Counted from the first letter of the stretch, positions 1-10,111 are shown. The stretch: DNA of 64,000 bases from Kiloniellaceae bacterium (GCA_021776095.1 JAJFGO010000003.1:124001-188000); one strand, 5' to 3'. Numbers and translations: made by a program. Notes: generated by a model from the sequence alone, not told the origin.

Positions 1-283
1 TGGCACGGCCAAAACGGTCCAAGCGACGCCGCTTACCGTGAGCCAAAACAGCAACGCCTTTCGGGGCGATAGAGGTACGGTACTGTGCGCCCGAGCCGGA
101 ACGAGGTCGAATGCTCGGTCTTCCGTGGTATCTGTCATTGGGCTTGCCCGCTTGTGATACGCTGGTTGACACCATACCGCGAAAAGCCTCTCGCGGATTA
201 TCAACTGGCGCTTGTCACATAAAGGTCACGCCGCCGTTCTGGAACGCTTTGCCGGGTGAGAGAGCCAGGTTCAGTGATTGTGG
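1..283. other. Left-edge region without a confident gene
   Basis: No reading frame here has recognisable protein features. Plus-strand frame 1 is open from the window edge to a TAG at 70-72 and frame 3 to a TGA near 39, so the end of a gene lying to the left is possible but cannot be identified. The following HIT gene ends at 284 on the minus strand, so this stretch is either convergent or downstream space. I see no tRNA fold or clear terminator. Confidence 0.4.
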
Positions 284-718
284 CTACTTTGGCCAGTTGG
301 ACTTCAGATCGCCCAACATTTGGTCCATTTGATCGGCGGTGAGTGTGGCGGCGGCCGCTAGGTTCGGCTGCTTTGGCCAACCGGGATCCGGGATCGTGCT
401 GCCGGCGACCTCAACGGCGCGGGCATAGCGCGGAATCACGTGAAAGTGGACGTGAGGATCGACCATCATCAGCGCCAGGTAATTGAACTTTTCCGGCCCG
501 TAGGTCGCCGATAAGGCCGTTTCGATCGCAGCAACGACGCCGGGCAACTCAGTCCCGGCGGCTGAGGTGATCTGGCCCAGAGACGTAACATCCTCTTTAC
601 AAGCGAGGACAAGGCACCCGGCGGTCACTTGCTCTGGCCGCAGCAGCACGACCCAGTGCTCGGCCTCGGCCACCAGGCTCTGCGGGTATCCGAAGCGCAA
701 CATCGTTTGGTTTGCCAT
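284..718 (-). CDS. HIT family protein
   Basis: A 144-residue histidine triad protein, a small cytoplasmic nucleotide hydrolase/transferase type that acts on nucleoside phosphoramidates, dinucleotides or similar substrates. The diagnostic motif is DPHVHFHVIPRY at about residues 87-98, giving the three histidines H89, H91 and H93; the middle one is normally the nucleophile. The length fits a single HIT domain. It starts with ATG and lies 25 bp downstream of panC on the same strand, so the two may be co-transcribed. The substrate cannot be deduced. Confidence 0.88.
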   Translation of the reverse strand: MANQTMLRFGYPQSLVAEAEHWVVLLRPEQVTAGCLVLACKEDVTSLGQITSAAGTELPGVVAAIETALSATYGPEKFNYLALMMVDPHVHFHVIPRYARAVEVAGSTIPDPGWPKQPNLAAAATLTADQMDQMLGDLKSNWPK

Positions 719-743
719 GGCGGTCGCTTTCGTTCGGCGGCGG

Positions 744-1619
744 CTACAGTGCGTTGCCGACTGCCAGGTTATCGATCAGGCGGATCTCGCCTAGCCAGGC
801 GGCAGCGAAAAGCCGGGCCGGACGGTCTGCGCGGTCCAGCGGCCGCAAGTCCCCGGCGGCGCGCAGCTCCAAATAATCGATCGGGTCGAACCCGGCTTGG
901 GCGAGTTCCGCCCGGCCCTGAGCGAGTGCCGCTTGCGCCGGCGTCGTGCCGGCCGCGAGGCGCGCGGCCAAGGTGCTCAGCGCCCGATAAAGCGCGGGCG
1001 CTTGGGCGCGCTGCGCGGGGGTCAGGCGGCGATTGCGCGACGCGAGCGCGACCCCGTCGGCCTCGCGGACCGTCGGGACCGCCTCGATTTTCACCGGGAT
1101 ATCCAAATCGTGCGCCATGCGCCGCACCACCATGAGCTGCTGGTAATCCTTTTCGCCGAAATAGGCCCGATCCGCCTGAGATTGCAGAAACAGCTTGGCG
1201 ACGACCGTGGCGACCCCCTCCATGTGACCGGGCCGGGTCGCACCGCACAAGCAAGCGGACAGGCCGGCGACCGATACCAGGGTTTGAAATCCCTCGGGAT
1301 AGAATTCTTGGGGCGGCGGCGCGAACAGCAAATCGACCCCTAACTCAGCAAGCTTCGCGGCGTCGCCGGCTTCGTCGCGCGGATAGCGGGAGAGATCGTC
1401 GGCCTGATTGAACTGGATCGGATTGACGAAGATGGTCGCGATGACCCGCGCGCAGTCGGCCTGCGCTCGACGCACAAGTTCCAGGTGCCCCTCGTGCAAG
1501 GCGCCCATAGTCGGCACGATGGCGATGCTCTCCCCGACCTGCCGCCACCCGGCGACCTTTTCGCGCAGGGCGTGGATGCGGCGCACGGTGACCGGCTTTG
1601 CCTCGCTTGGGGCATCCAT
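744..1619 (-). CDS. panC: Pantoate--beta-alanine ligase
   Basis: Pantothenate synthetase (291 aa) condenses pantoate and beta-alanine with ATP in coenzyme A biosynthesis, in the cytoplasm. The nucleotidyltransferase HIGH-like motif is visible as PTMGALHEGH (residues 36-45), the conserved FVNPIQF follows at about 64-70, FGEKDYQQL at about 154-162, and the SRNRRL (KMSKS-like) segment at about 194-199. The length is normal for the family (about 280-290 aa). The usual partner panB is not in the window. The HIT gene follows on the same strand. Confidence 0.96.
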   Translation of the reverse strand: MDAPSEAKPVTVRRIHALREKVAGWRQVGESIAIVPTMGALHEGHLELVRRAQADCARVIATIFVNPIQFNQADDLSRYPRDEAGDAAKLAELGVDLLFAPPPQEFYPEGFQTLVSVAGLSACLCGATRPGHMEGVATVVAKLFLQSQADRAYFGEKDYQQLMVVRRMAHDLDIPVKIEAVPTVREADGVALASRNRRLTPAQRAQAPALYRALSTLAARLAAGTTPAQAALAQGRAELAQAGFDPIDYLELRAAGDLRPLDRADRPARLFAAAWLGEIRLIDNLAVGNAL

Positions 1620-1889
1620 GTTCTGGATCTCTATGTCGTGGACCTGGGCGGACCAAGAAGCTAGGCGGCTAGGCGGCTGTCGAGCAATGATTTTTGTGAT
1701 GCGGATCTTTTGTTGGGTTACGAACGGCCCGCGATCCTAGCCGCCGATCGATCCGTTATTTGGTCCGCGAGGGCGCCTCGGTTAAGCTGCGCCGCCGACG
1801 TCTGGGAGGCGAGTCGGTTGGCGGCAGGGGACGTAGAATTTGGCGAGGGGCAAACAAGCGCGACAACGGGACTTTCGGGAACCGGCAGT

Positions 1890-3470
1890 GTGACGGGGCG
1901 GGCGGATAGCCACGCTGCAGACAACCCGCCACGACTTGAGGTGTGCGGGCTAAGCAAGGCATTTCCAGGCATTCTGGCCAGTGACCGGGTCGACCTAAGG
2001 GTCGCGCCGGGCGAAATCCACGCCCTTTTGGGTGAGAACGGTGCCGGCAAGAGCACTCTGGTGCGCATGATCTATGGCGTGCTGCAGCCCGACGCGGGCG
2101 AGATCCTTTGGGACGGTCGGGCGGTGCGGATTGGCGACCCGCGCGCTGCGCGCAGCCTTGGGATCGCATTGGTGTTCCAGCATTTCGCCCTGTTCGAGGC
2201 CATGACGGTGTTGGAGAATATCGCACTCGGCATGGACCAACCGGGCGAGCGGGCGGCGCTGGCTGAGCGGGTACGCGTGCTTTCCGCGGGATATGGCCTG
2301 GCGCTCGATCCCCGGCGCGACGTTCACGGTCTGTCGGTCGGCGAGCGCCAGCGGATTGAGGTCGTGCGCTGTTTGCTGCAAAACCCGCGGCTCCTGATCA
2401 TGGACGAGCCTACATCGGTTCTAACGCCGCAGGAGATCGAACGCTTGTTCGAGACCTTGCGGCAGGTGGCGCGCGAGGGCTGTTCGATCCTCTACATCAG
2501 CCACAAGCTGGACGAGATCAAGACGTTGTGCGATCGCGCGACCATTCTGCGCGGTGGGCGTGTGGTTGCCGAATGCGACCCGGCGGCGGAGAGCGCGCGC
2601 AGCTTGGCGCAACTCATGATCGGCGCTGAACTCAAGACCGTGAAACGGCGTACCGGCGGCGAGCTGGGCGGCCTGCGCCTGACGGTCGACGGGCTGGATC
2701 TCGACACTGAGGATCTGCACGGAATGGATCTGCGCGGCGTTTCGTTCTCGGTACGCGCGGGCGAGATTTTCGGCATCGCGGGCGTGGCCGGTAACGGACA
2801 GAGGGAACTGGAGTTCGCTCTCTCCGGCGAGCGCTGGGCCGGGCGCGACGATGCGGTCCTCGTCGATGGCCAGCCGGCCGGGCATCTGGACGCGGGCGGG
2901 CGTCGGCGCCTGGGCCTGGGCTGCGTACCGGAGGGGCGCCGGGGCCATGGCGCGGTGCCGACCATGGACTTGATCGAGAACGCGATCCTGAGCGGGCATG
3001 GGCCCATGGGCCTCTTGTCCTCGATTTTCATCAAGGGCGGCGCCGCGCGGCGCTTCGCTGAGGACGTCCTGACGGCGTTCGACGTTCGCGCGGCCGGCCC
3101 CAAGGCGTCCGCCGGAAGTCTGTCCGGCGGCAACCTGCAGAAATTCATCGTTGGGCGCGAGATCCTGCAATCGCCGGGCGTGCTGATCGTGTCGCAGCCG
3201 ACCTGGGGGGTCGATGCCGGCGCCGCCGCAGCAATCCATCAGGCCCTGGCCGACCTTGCGGCCGCGGGGGCCGCGGTGATCGTCATTTCCCAGGATTTGG
3301 ACGAACTCTTGGAGATTACAGACCGGCTGGCAGTGATCGACCGGGGCATTCTTTCACGACCGATTGCTACCGCCCAAGCTTCGATCGAGGAGATCGGCTT
3401 GCTCATGGGTGGGATTCATGGACCGGCCGGCGTGTCGACAGGGCCCGGGGACAGCGGCCATGCCGTTTAA
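1890..3470 (+). CDS. BMP-type ABC transporter ATP-binding protein
   Basis: Duplicated ATPase (about 526 aa) of the sugar/purine-nucleoside import type that pairs with BMP-family binding proteins. The first domain has a good Walker A, GENGAGKS (residues about 48-55), signature LSVGERQR and Walker B LLIMDEP. The second domain has the degenerate P-loop GVAGNGQ and signature LSGGNLQK, followed by a non-canonical Walker B (LIVSQP), as usual in this class. I chose GTG 1890 with GGGA upstream. TTG 1818 behind GGGAGG is a real alternative that adds 24 residues. The stop overlaps the next gene by 11 bp, so it heads a tight operon. Confidence 0.92.
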   Translation: MTGRADSHAADNPPRLEVCGLSKAFPGILASDRVDLRVAPGEIHALLGENGAGKSTLVRMIYGVLQPDAGEILWDGRAVRIGDPRAARSLGIALVFQHFALFEAMTVLENIALGMDQPGERAALAERVRVLSAGYGLALDPRRDVHGLSVGERQRIEVVRCLLQNPRLLIMDEPTSVLTPQEIERLFETLRQVAREGCSILYISHKLDEIKTLCDRATILRGGRVVAECDPAAESARSLAQLMIGAELKTVKRRTGGELGGLRLTVDGLDLDTEDLHGMDLRGVSFSVRAGEIFGIAGVAGNGQRELEFALSGERWAGRDDAVLVDGQPAGHLDAGGRRRLGLGCVPEGRRGHGAVPTMDLIENAILSGHGPMGLLSSIFIKGGAARRFAEDVLTAFDVRAAGPKASAGSLSGGNLQKFIVGREILQSPGVLIVSQPTWGVDAGAAAAIHQALADLAAAGAAVIVISQDLDELLEITDRLAVIDRGILSRPIATAQASIEEIGLLMGGIHGPAGVSTGPGDSGHAV

Positions 3471-4539
3471 AATCGAAGCCCGCCGGGAGATGTCCCGGCG
3501 GCTGCTCTTTGCCTCGCCGCTCCTGGCCCTGGTGCTGACCGTGCTGACCGGCTTCGTCCTCTTCGCCGCCATGGGGCACGACCCGGTGGCCGCCCTATAT
3601 CACTTCGGGATCGCGCCGCTTCTATCGCTCTACGGTCTGAGCGAGCTCATGGTCAAGGCGGCGCCGCTGATCCTGATCGGCGTCGGCCTGGCGGTCGGAT
3701 TTCGGGCCAATGTCTGGAACATCGGGGCCGAGGGGCAGTTAACCCTCGGCGCCGTCGCGGCCGGCGGCGTCGGCCTGATGTTCTGGGGCGAGGAGGGGTT
3801 TTGGGTTCTACCCCTTATGTGCGGCGCCGCGGTGGCTGCCGGCATGGCTTACGCGGCGATCCCGGCCTTCCTCAAGACTCGCTTCGAGGTCAATGAGATC
3901 CTGACCAGCCTGATGCTGACCTATGTCGGTACCTTGTTCTTGAGCGCGCTGGTCTACGGCCCGCTGAAAGACCCCGCGGGCTTTAATTTTCCCCAGTCGC
4001 GAATGTTCACGGACTCGGCCTTGCTGCCGATTGTCCTGGAGGGCACCCGGCTGCACGCCGGTACTGTCGTGGTGATCCTGGTTGCGGCCGCGGCCTGGGT
4101 CTTGATGAGCTTTACAATCGTGGGTTTCCAGATCCGTGTTCTCGGTCAGGCGCCGGCGGCGGCGCGCTATGCGGGTTTCCACCGCAAGCGTCTGATTTGG
4201 CTTTGCCTCCTGCTCAGCGGCGGTTTGGCCGGGCTGGCCGGAGCCTTCGAGGTCGCCGGACCGATCGGTCAGTTGATCCCGGTCATCACTCCGGGTTACG
4301 GCTTCACCGCGATCATCGTTGCTTTCCTGGGGCGTCTCCACCCCTTGGGGATCGTCTTGTCCGGCCTGCTGATTGCCCTGTCCTATATCGGCGGGGAGAA
4401 CGCCCAGGTCGAAGTTGGCTTGCCCCAGGCCGTCACCGGCGTGTTTCAGGGCCTGCTCCTATTCTTCCTGCTCGGATCGGATTTCCTGGTCCGCTACCGC
4501 GTCCGCATGAGGGCCCGGCCGATCATGAGGCCGACATGA
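3460..4539 (+). CDS. BMP-type ABC transporter permease 1
   Basis: Inner-membrane permease of 359 aa, BPD_transp_2 family, with about 8-10 hydrophobic segments. The N-terminus MPFKIEARREMSRR is basic and cytosolic, followed by the first helix. The conserved block NVWNIGAEGQL (about residues 85-95) is typical of the long subunit of guanosine/nucleoside-type importers (YufP/NupB-like). The ATG at 3460 overlaps the ATPase stop by 11 bp. The end overlaps the next permease in an ATGA, indicating translational coupling. The substrate is inferred only as nucleoside-like. Confidence 0.92.
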   Translation: MPFKIEARREMSRRLLFASPLLALVLTVLTGFVLFAAMGHDPVAALYHFGIAPLLSLYGLSELMVKAAPLILIGVGLAVGFRANVWNIGAEGQLTLGAVAAGGVGLMFWGEEGFWVLPLMCGAAVAAGMAYAAIPAFLKTRFEVNEILTSLMLTYVGTLFLSALVYGPLKDPAGFNFPQSRMFTDSALLPIVLEGTRLHAGTVVVILVAAAAWVLMSFTIVGFQIRVLGQAPAAARYAGFHRKRLIWLCLLLSGGLAGLAGAFEVAGPIGQLIPVITPGYGFTAIIVAFLGRLHPLGIVLSGLLIALSYIGGENAQVEVGLPQAVTGVFQGLLLFFLLGSDFLVRYRVRMRARPIMRPT

Positions 4540-5465
4540 ACCCGGAGTCCGCGGTTCTGGTGATGCTCACCGTGATGAGTGCCGCCACACCCTTGCTGTT
4601 CGCCGCGTTGGGCGAACTGGTGACCGAGAAGGCCGGGGTGCTGAACCTGGGTGTGGAAGGCATGATGCTGGCTGGCGCGGTCAGTGGTTTCGCGGTCACG
4701 GTGACCAGCGGCAGCGCGACCCTGGGCATCCTATGCGCCGCCCTGGGCGGGGCGGCCATGGCCCTCGCCTTCGGCGTGCTGACCTTGACCCTGGCGGCCA
4801 ATCAAGTCGCGACCGGACTGGCCTTAACCATTTTCGGGGTCGGGCTCTCTGCCCTGGCCGGTTCCGGATTTGTCGGCATGCCGGTGATGCCTTTGCCCAA
4901 GCTCGCGGTGCCCGGACTCAGCGATATCCCCGTATTCGGTCCCTTGGTGTTCGGCCATGACGCCCTGGTCTATCTGGCTTTGCTCGCGACCGGCGGAATC
5001 GGCTGGTTTCTGGCCCACACCCGCGCCGGGCTGATCCTGCGCGCGGTTGGAGAATCCCATGAATCGGCCCATGCCATCGGCTATTCCGTGATCCGGGTGC
5101 GCTATTTGGCGGTTCTTTTCGGCGGCACCATGTCGGGCCTGGGCGGCGCCTTCATGTCGCTGTCCTATACGCCCATGTGGGCCGAGGAGATGACCGCCGG
5201 GCGCGGCTGGATCGCGCTCGCTCTGGTGGTCTTTGCCTCTTGGCGGCCTGGGCGGGTTCTGCTTGGCGCGTACCTATTCGGTGGGGTAACAATCCTGCAG
5301 CTTCACGCGCAGGGGGTTGGCGGGCTGGGTATTCCATCGCAGGTCTTGTCGATGCTGCCCTATCTTGCCACCATCGCGGTGCTGACGATCATCGCCGCGG
5401 GGCCGTGGAGAGGGCGATTGGATGCGCCGGCGTGCCTCGGTCAGGCCTTCAGGCCGCCCAAGTAA
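4536..5465 (+). CDS. BMP-type ABC transporter permease 2
   Basis: Second permease (309 aa), YufQ/NupC-like, BPD_transp_2 family, with multiple hydrophobic helices. The motif GVLNLGVEGMMLAGA (about residues 33-47) is the family hallmark, equivalent to the NIGAEGQ block of its partner. The start is the ATG at 4536, sharing ATGA with the stop of permease 1. A longer upstream extension in the same frame lies inside the neighbour and is not used. It forms the membrane channel with the previous gene. The binding-protein gene follows after 38 bp. Confidence 0.92.
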   Translation: MNPESAVLVMLTVMSAATPLLFAALGELVTEKAGVLNLGVEGMMLAGAVSGFAVTVTSGSATLGILCAALGGAAMALAFGVLTLTLAANQVATGLALTIFGVGLSALAGSGFVGMPVMPLPKLAVPGLSDIPVFGPLVFGHDALVYLALLATGGIGWFLAHTRAGLILRAVGESHESAHAIGYSVIRVRYLAVLFGGTMSGLGGAFMSLSYTPMWAEEMTAGRGWIALALVVFASWRPGRVLLGAYLFGGVTILQLHAQGVGGLGIPSQVLSMLPYLATIAVLTIIAAGPWRGRLDAPACLGQAFRPPK

Positions 5466-5503
5466 TAGAGTTCGGATCGACCGATAACAGGGAGAGTCGT
5501 TTC

Positions 5504-6586
5504 ATGAAAAGCACCGCCACCCGCCGGGATTTCGTCTTGGGGTCCGCCGCCGCCGCTGGTGCCCTGAGCCTTGCTGGCCGCCACGCCTTCGCTGCCGATC
5601 CACTCAAGGTCGGTTTCGTTTATGTCGGGCCGGTCGGCGACTATGGCTGGACCCACGGCCACGACCTGGGCCGCAAGGCGATGGTCACGCATTTCGGCGA
5701 CAAGGTGAAGACGACCTTTGTCGAAAGCGTCACCGAGGGGCCGGACGCCGAAAGGGTGATCCGTCAGCTCGCTAGTTCGGGCCACGGGTTGGTCTTCGCC
5801 ACCTCCTTTGGGTTCATGAACCCGACCTTGCGGGTCGCTAAGCAGTTCCCCAAGGTCAAGTTCGAGCACGCCACCGGCTACCAGACGTCGCCCAACGTCT
5901 CGGTCTACAACGCCCGCTTCCACGAAGGACGGGTGGTCTGCGGCACCATCGCGGGCCGTGTCAGCAAATCCGGCGTGGCCGGCTACATCGGATCCTTTCC
6001 GATCCCAGAGGTTGTCATGGGGATCAACGCCTTTGCCCTGGCGGCGCGCAAGATCCGGCCGGACTTCAAGGTCAAGGTGGTTTGGGCCAATTCCTGGTAC
6101 GACCCGGGCAAAGAGGCCGATGGCGCCAAGGCCCTGGTCGATCAGGGCGTCGATATTATGTGCCAGCACACCGACAGCCCGGCCCCCCTGCAGGTCGCGG
6201 AAACGCGTGGCATCCACGGCTTCGGTCAAGCTTCCGACATGAAGCCATTCGCGCCCAACGCACAGTTGACCGCGATCCTGGACGTTTGGGATGGCTACTA
6301 TATTCAGCGCGCCCAAGACATCATGGACGGCACCTGGAAATCCCATTCGATCTGGTGGGGCCTGGAGGAGGGCATGGTAAAAATGGCGCCTTACGGCCCG
6401 GCGGTTCCCGAGGCCGTAGCCCGCGAAGCCGACGCGGTGCGCGAGGCGATCATCGCCGGAACCCGGCATCCCTTCACCGGACCGATCAAGGACCAAAAGG
6501 GCGCGCTACGGGTTGCCGATGGCGAAACTTTGAGCGAGAAAGAAATCGCCGCCATGGACTGGTACGTCGAGGGCGTCGAGGCTTAA
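5504..6586 (+). CDS. BMP family ABC transporter substrate-binding protein
   Basis: Periplasmic binding protein of 360 aa, basic membrane protein/PnrA-like family. The N-terminus carries a Tat-like signal (TRRDFVLGSAAAAGALSLAG, then AFA before ADPLKVGF), suggesting folded export. After the signal comes the family-typical VGFVYVGPVGDYGWTHGH (about residues 34-51). The start ATG 5504 follows AGGGAGAG. Neighbours supply the ATPase and two permeases, so the set is a complete importer. BMP proteins often bind purine nucleosides, but many alphaproteobacterial members have unknown ligands. Confidence 0.93.
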   Translation: MKSTATRRDFVLGSAAAAGALSLAGRHAFAADPLKVGFVYVGPVGDYGWTHGHDLGRKAMVTHFGDKVKTTFVESVTEGPDAERVIRQLASSGHGLVFATSFGFMNPTLRVAKQFPKVKFEHATGYQTSPNVSVYNARFHEGRVVCGTIAGRVSKSGVAGYIGSFPIPEVVMGINAFALAARKIRPDFKVKVVWANSWYDPGKEADGAKALVDQGVDIMCQHTDSPAPLQVAETRGIHGFGQASDMKPFAPNAQLTAILDVWDGYYIQRAQDIMDGTWKSHSIWWGLEEGMVKMAPYGPAVPEAVAREADAVREAIIAGTRHPFTGPIKDQKGALRVADGETLSEKEIAAMDWYVEGVEA

Positions 6587-6670
6587 AGCGGACCAAGCAT
6601 TGGAGGCGGGCCCAGCCGGGCGACACCGGCGCCCGGTACTTGGTTGCACCGTCCGGCGGGGGTGGGGGAC

Positions 6671-9600
6671 ATGACGATCAAGAAGCTGCTGGTCGCGAAC
6701 CGCAGCGAGATCGCGATCCGTGTCATGCGCGCGGCGACCGAACTCGGTATCACCACCGTTGCAGTGTATTCCGAAGAAGACAAGATCGCCCTGCACCGCT
6801 TCAAGGCGGACGAAAGCTATCTGGTCGGCCGGGGCCTGGGGCCGATCAAGGCGTACCTCTCGGCTGAGGAGGTTCTGCGGGTCGCGCGTGAATCGGGCGC
6901 CCACGCGATCCATCCCGGATATGGCTTCCTGTCCGAGAATCCGGACTTCGCGGACGCCTGTGCCGCCGCTGGGTTGATTTTCGTCGGGCCGCCGCCGGCG
7001 GTCATGCGCGCGCTTGGCAATAAGGTCTCGGCGCGGCACATGGCTGAGGCGGCCGAGGTTCCGGTCATGCCCGCGACCGGCCCCTTACCCGAAGACGCTG
7101 CGGAAATCGAACGCCAGGCTGAGGCAATCGGCTATCCGGTGATGCTCAAGGCGTCTTGGGGCGGCGGCGGTCGGGGCATGCGCGTCATCTCCGAAGCCGG
7201 ACAGCTCCTGGACCAGGTCGAGGCCGGGCGGCGCGAGGCGCAGGCCGCCTTCGGCAACGGCGAAGTCTATTTGGAAAAACTGGTCGAACGCGCCCGGCAT
7301 GTCGAGGTGCAGATCCTGGGCGACCGGCACGGTAACCTCGTGCACCTCTTCGAGCGCGACTGCACGGTGCAGCGGCGCAATCAGAAGATCATCGAGCGTG
7401 CGCCCTCGCCTTATTTGAACGATGCCGGGCGTGCGGAGCTTTGCGCCGCCGCGGTCCGTCTGGGCCGCCACGCCGGCTATGTCAACGCAGGCACGGTCGA
7501 GTTCCTCATGGACTGCGATACCGGCCGCTTCTTTTTCATCGAGGTCAATCCACGCATCCAAGTGGAGCACACGGTGACCGAAGAGGTCACCGGGATCGAC
7601 TTGGTCAAGGCGCAAATCTTGATCGCCCAGGGTGCGCGCATCGGCGAGCTTGCCTCCACTGGCGTGCCCCGGCAGGAGGAGATCCGGCTTAACGGCCACG
7701 CCATGCAATGCCGGATTACGACCGAGGACCCCGAGAACAACTTCGTTCCTGATTACGGCCGGATCACTGCCTATCGCGGCGCGACCGGCTTCGGCATCCG
7801 GCTCGACGGCGGCACCGCTTACTCGGGCGCGGTGATCACCCGACACTACGATTCTTTGCTTGAGAAGGTCACAGCCTGGGCGCCGGATCCGGAGGGAACG
7901 GTCCGGCGCATGGACCGGGCCCTGCGTGAGTTTCGTATACGCGGCGTTGCAACCAACCTGGTCTTTCTGGAAAACCTGATCAACGACGATAGGTTTGCCA
8001 GCGGCGATTACACGACCCGCTTTATCGACGAGACGCCTGAGCTCTTCGCCTTTCCGCGCCGGCGCGACCGAGCGACCCGCCTTCTGCGTTTCATCGCCGA
8101 CGTGACCGTCAACGGCAACCCCGAAGTTGCCGGGCGTCCGGCGGTGCCACGCGGCCACGAACCTGTCTTGCCGCAGGGCTTGCCGGCCGCCGCGCCGGAA
8201 GGCACCAAGCAGGTGCTGGATCGCTTGGGACCGGAGGCCTTCGCCCAGTGGATGTTGGAGCAGCAGCGCGTGCTGGTCACGGACACCACCATGCGCGATG
8301 CGCACCAGTCGTTGATCGCGACCCGGATGCGCTCCTTCGATATGGTGCGGGTCGCGGACGTCTATGCCCGGGGCCTATCGGGCCTGTTCTCGCTGGAATG
8401 CTGGGGTGGTGCGACATTCGATGTCGCCATGCGCTTCCTGAACGAAGATCCCTGGGACCGCCTCGTGGACCTGCGTGAGAAGGTCCCCAACATATTGCTA
8501 CAGATGCTGCTGCGCGCCTCCAACGGCGTTGGCTACACGAGCTATCCGGACAATGCGGTTCGCCACTTCATCCAAATCGCCGCGCAAGCTGGGGTCGACG
8601 TCTTCCGGGTCTTTGACGCGCTGAACTGGACCGAGAACATGAGGGTCGCCATGGATGCCGTGCTGGAGACCGGCGCGTTGTGCGAGGCGGCAATCTGCTA
8701 CACCGGCGACGTGTTCGATAAATCGCGCGGGAAGTACGACCTCGACTACTACCTACGTCTTGCGCGCGAGCTGAAAGGCGCTGGCGCGCACGTTCTGGGT
8801 CTGAAGGACATGGCCGGCGTGTGCCGACCGGAAGCGGCGCGCCTGCTGGTCAGGGCCCTGAAGGAGGAGACCGGCCTGCCGATCCACTTCCACACCCACG
8901 ATACCAGCGGTATCTCGGCGGCCAGCGTGCTGGCGGCGGCCGAGGCGGGCGCCGATGCCGTCGATGTGGCCATGGACAGTTTCAGCGGACTGACCTCGCA
9001 ACCAAATCTGGGTTCGATCGCGCTGGCACTCAGCGACACGCCGCGCGACACGGGCCTGGACCCGGTCACGCTGCGCGCCTTCTCCGACTATTGGGAGACG
9101 GTGCGGCGGCAATACCTGGCCTTCGAAAGCGACGTGCGCTCGGGCGCGTCCGAGGTTTACCTGCACGAGATGCCGGGCGGGCAGTACACCAACCTGAAAG
9201 AGCAAGCGCGTGCCCTGGGCCTCGAACAGCGTTGGCACGAAGTGGCCCGCGCCTACGCCGAGGTCAACCGCCTGTTCGGCGACATCGTTAAGGTGACGCC
9301 GACCTCCAAAGTCGTTGGCGATATGGCGCTCTATATGGTCTCGGGCGGGATCACACCGGAAGACGTGGTGGACCCGGACAAGGACATCGCGTTTCCCGAA
9401 TCGGTGGTCGCATTGTTCCGTGGCGACGTCGGGCAACCGCCCGGTGGCTGGCCCAAGGACTTGCAGCGCAAGATCTTGAAGGGCGAGACGCCGATCACCG
9501 ACCGCCCGGGGGCGCACCTGCCGGCGCTTGACTTATCGGTGGAGCGGGCGGCGGCGGCGAAGGCGGTGCACCGCAAAGTCTCCGATGTCGAATTCGCGTC

Positions 9601-10111
9601 CTACCTCATGTACCCCAAGGTCTTCGCCGATTATGCGGTGCACCGACGCGAATTCGGCCGGGTCGACGTGCTGCCGACGCCGGTTTTCTTCTATGGGATG
9701 ACCCCGGGCGAGGAGGTCGCGATCGACATCGATCCGGGCAAGACCCTAATCGTCCGCTTGCTCGCGGTCGGCGAGGCTGGCGAGGACGGCCAGCGCGAGG
9801 TCTTTTTCGAGCTGAACGGCCAACCGCGCGCCGTCCGGGTTGCCGACCGGGCGCTTGCGCCCAAGGTCGCGGCCAATGAAAAAGCCGACCCGGCCAACCC
9901 CGGTCACGTCGGTGCCCCCATGCCCGGCGTGGTTGCGACCGTAGCCGCACGAGAGGGGCAGAAAGTGGAGGCTGGTGACACACTGCTCACCCTGGAGGCA
10001 ATGAAGATGGAAACCGCCGTCCCCGCCTCGCGCGCCGGCCGCCTCACGAGGGTCTGCATCAAGCCGGGCCAGCAAGTGGACGCCAGAGACTTGCTCGCGG
10101 TCATCGAGTAG
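6671..10111 (+). CDS. pyc: Pyruvate carboxylase
   Basis: Single-chain pyruvate carboxylase (1146 aa), the anaplerotic enzyme making oxaloacetate from pyruvate, bicarbonate and ATP. Domains in order are biotin carboxylase (starting LLVANRSEIAIR, ATP-grasp with KASWGGGGRGMR), carboxyltransferase (DTTMRDAHQSL; metal-site FHTHDTSG), a tetramerisation region and a C-terminal biotinyl domain whose EAMKMET places the biotinylated lysine at about K1112. The length is normal. ATG 6671 follows a G-rich Shine-Dalgarno-like run; an in-frame start 27 bp upstream is less likely. It follows the BMP transporter by 84 bp on the same strand. Confidence 0.97.
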   Translation: MTIKKLLVANRSEIAIRVMRAATELGITTVAVYSEEDKIALHRFKADESYLVGRGLGPIKAYLSAEEVLRVARESGAHAIHPGYGFLSENPDFADACAAAGLIFVGPPPAVMRALGNKVSARHMAEAAEVPVMPATGPLPEDAAEIERQAEAIGYPVMLKASWGGGGRGMRVISEAGQLLDQVEAGRREAQAAFGNGEVYLEKLVERARHVEVQILGDRHGNLVHLFERDCTVQRRNQKIIERAPSPYLNDAGRAELCAAAVRLGRHAGYVNAGTVEFLMDCDTGRFFFIEVNPRIQVEHTVTEEVTGIDLVKAQILIAQGARIGELASTGVPRQEEIRLNGHAMQCRITTEDPENNFVPDYGRITAYRGATGFGIRLDGGTAYSGAVITRHYDSLLEKVTAWAPDPEGTVRRMDRALREFRIRGVATNLVFLENLINDDRFASGDYTTRFIDETPELFAFPRRRDRATRLLRFIADVTVNGNPEVAGRPAVPRGHEPVLPQGLPAAAPEGTKQVLDRLGPEAFAQWMLEQQRVLVTDTTMRDAHQSLIATRMRSFDMVRVADVYARGLSGLFSLECWGGATFDVAMRFLNEDPWDRLVDLREKVPNILLQMLLRASNGVGYTSYPDNAVRHFIQIAAQAGVDVFRVFDALNWTENMRVAMDAVLETGALCEAAICYTGDVFDKSRGKYDLDYYLRLARELKGAGAHVLGLKDMAGVCRPEAARLLVRALKEETGLPIHFHTHDTSGISAASVLAAAEAGADAVDVAMDSFSGLTSQPNLGSIALALSDTPRDTGLDPVTLRAFSDYWETVRRQYLAFESDVRSGASEVYLHEMPGGQYTNLKEQARALGLEQRWHEVARAYAEVNRLFGDIVKVTPTSKVVGDMALYMVSGGITPEDVVDPDKDIAFPESVVALFRGDVGQPPGGWPKDLQRKILKGETPITDRPGAHLPALDLSVERAAAAKAVHRKVSDVEFASYLMYPKVFADYAVHRREFGRVDVLPTPVFFYGMTPGEEVAIDIDPGKTLIVRLLAVGEAGEDGQREVFFELNGQPRAVRVADRALAPKVAANEKADPANPGHVGAPMPGVVATVAAREGQKVEAGDTLLTLEAMKMETAVPASRAGRLTRVCIKPGQQVDARDLLAVIE

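Noticed and set aside
629..1135. Plus-strand frame of 168 codons across panC
   Set aside because: Arg/Pro-rich antisense of a clear panC gene without a family signature.
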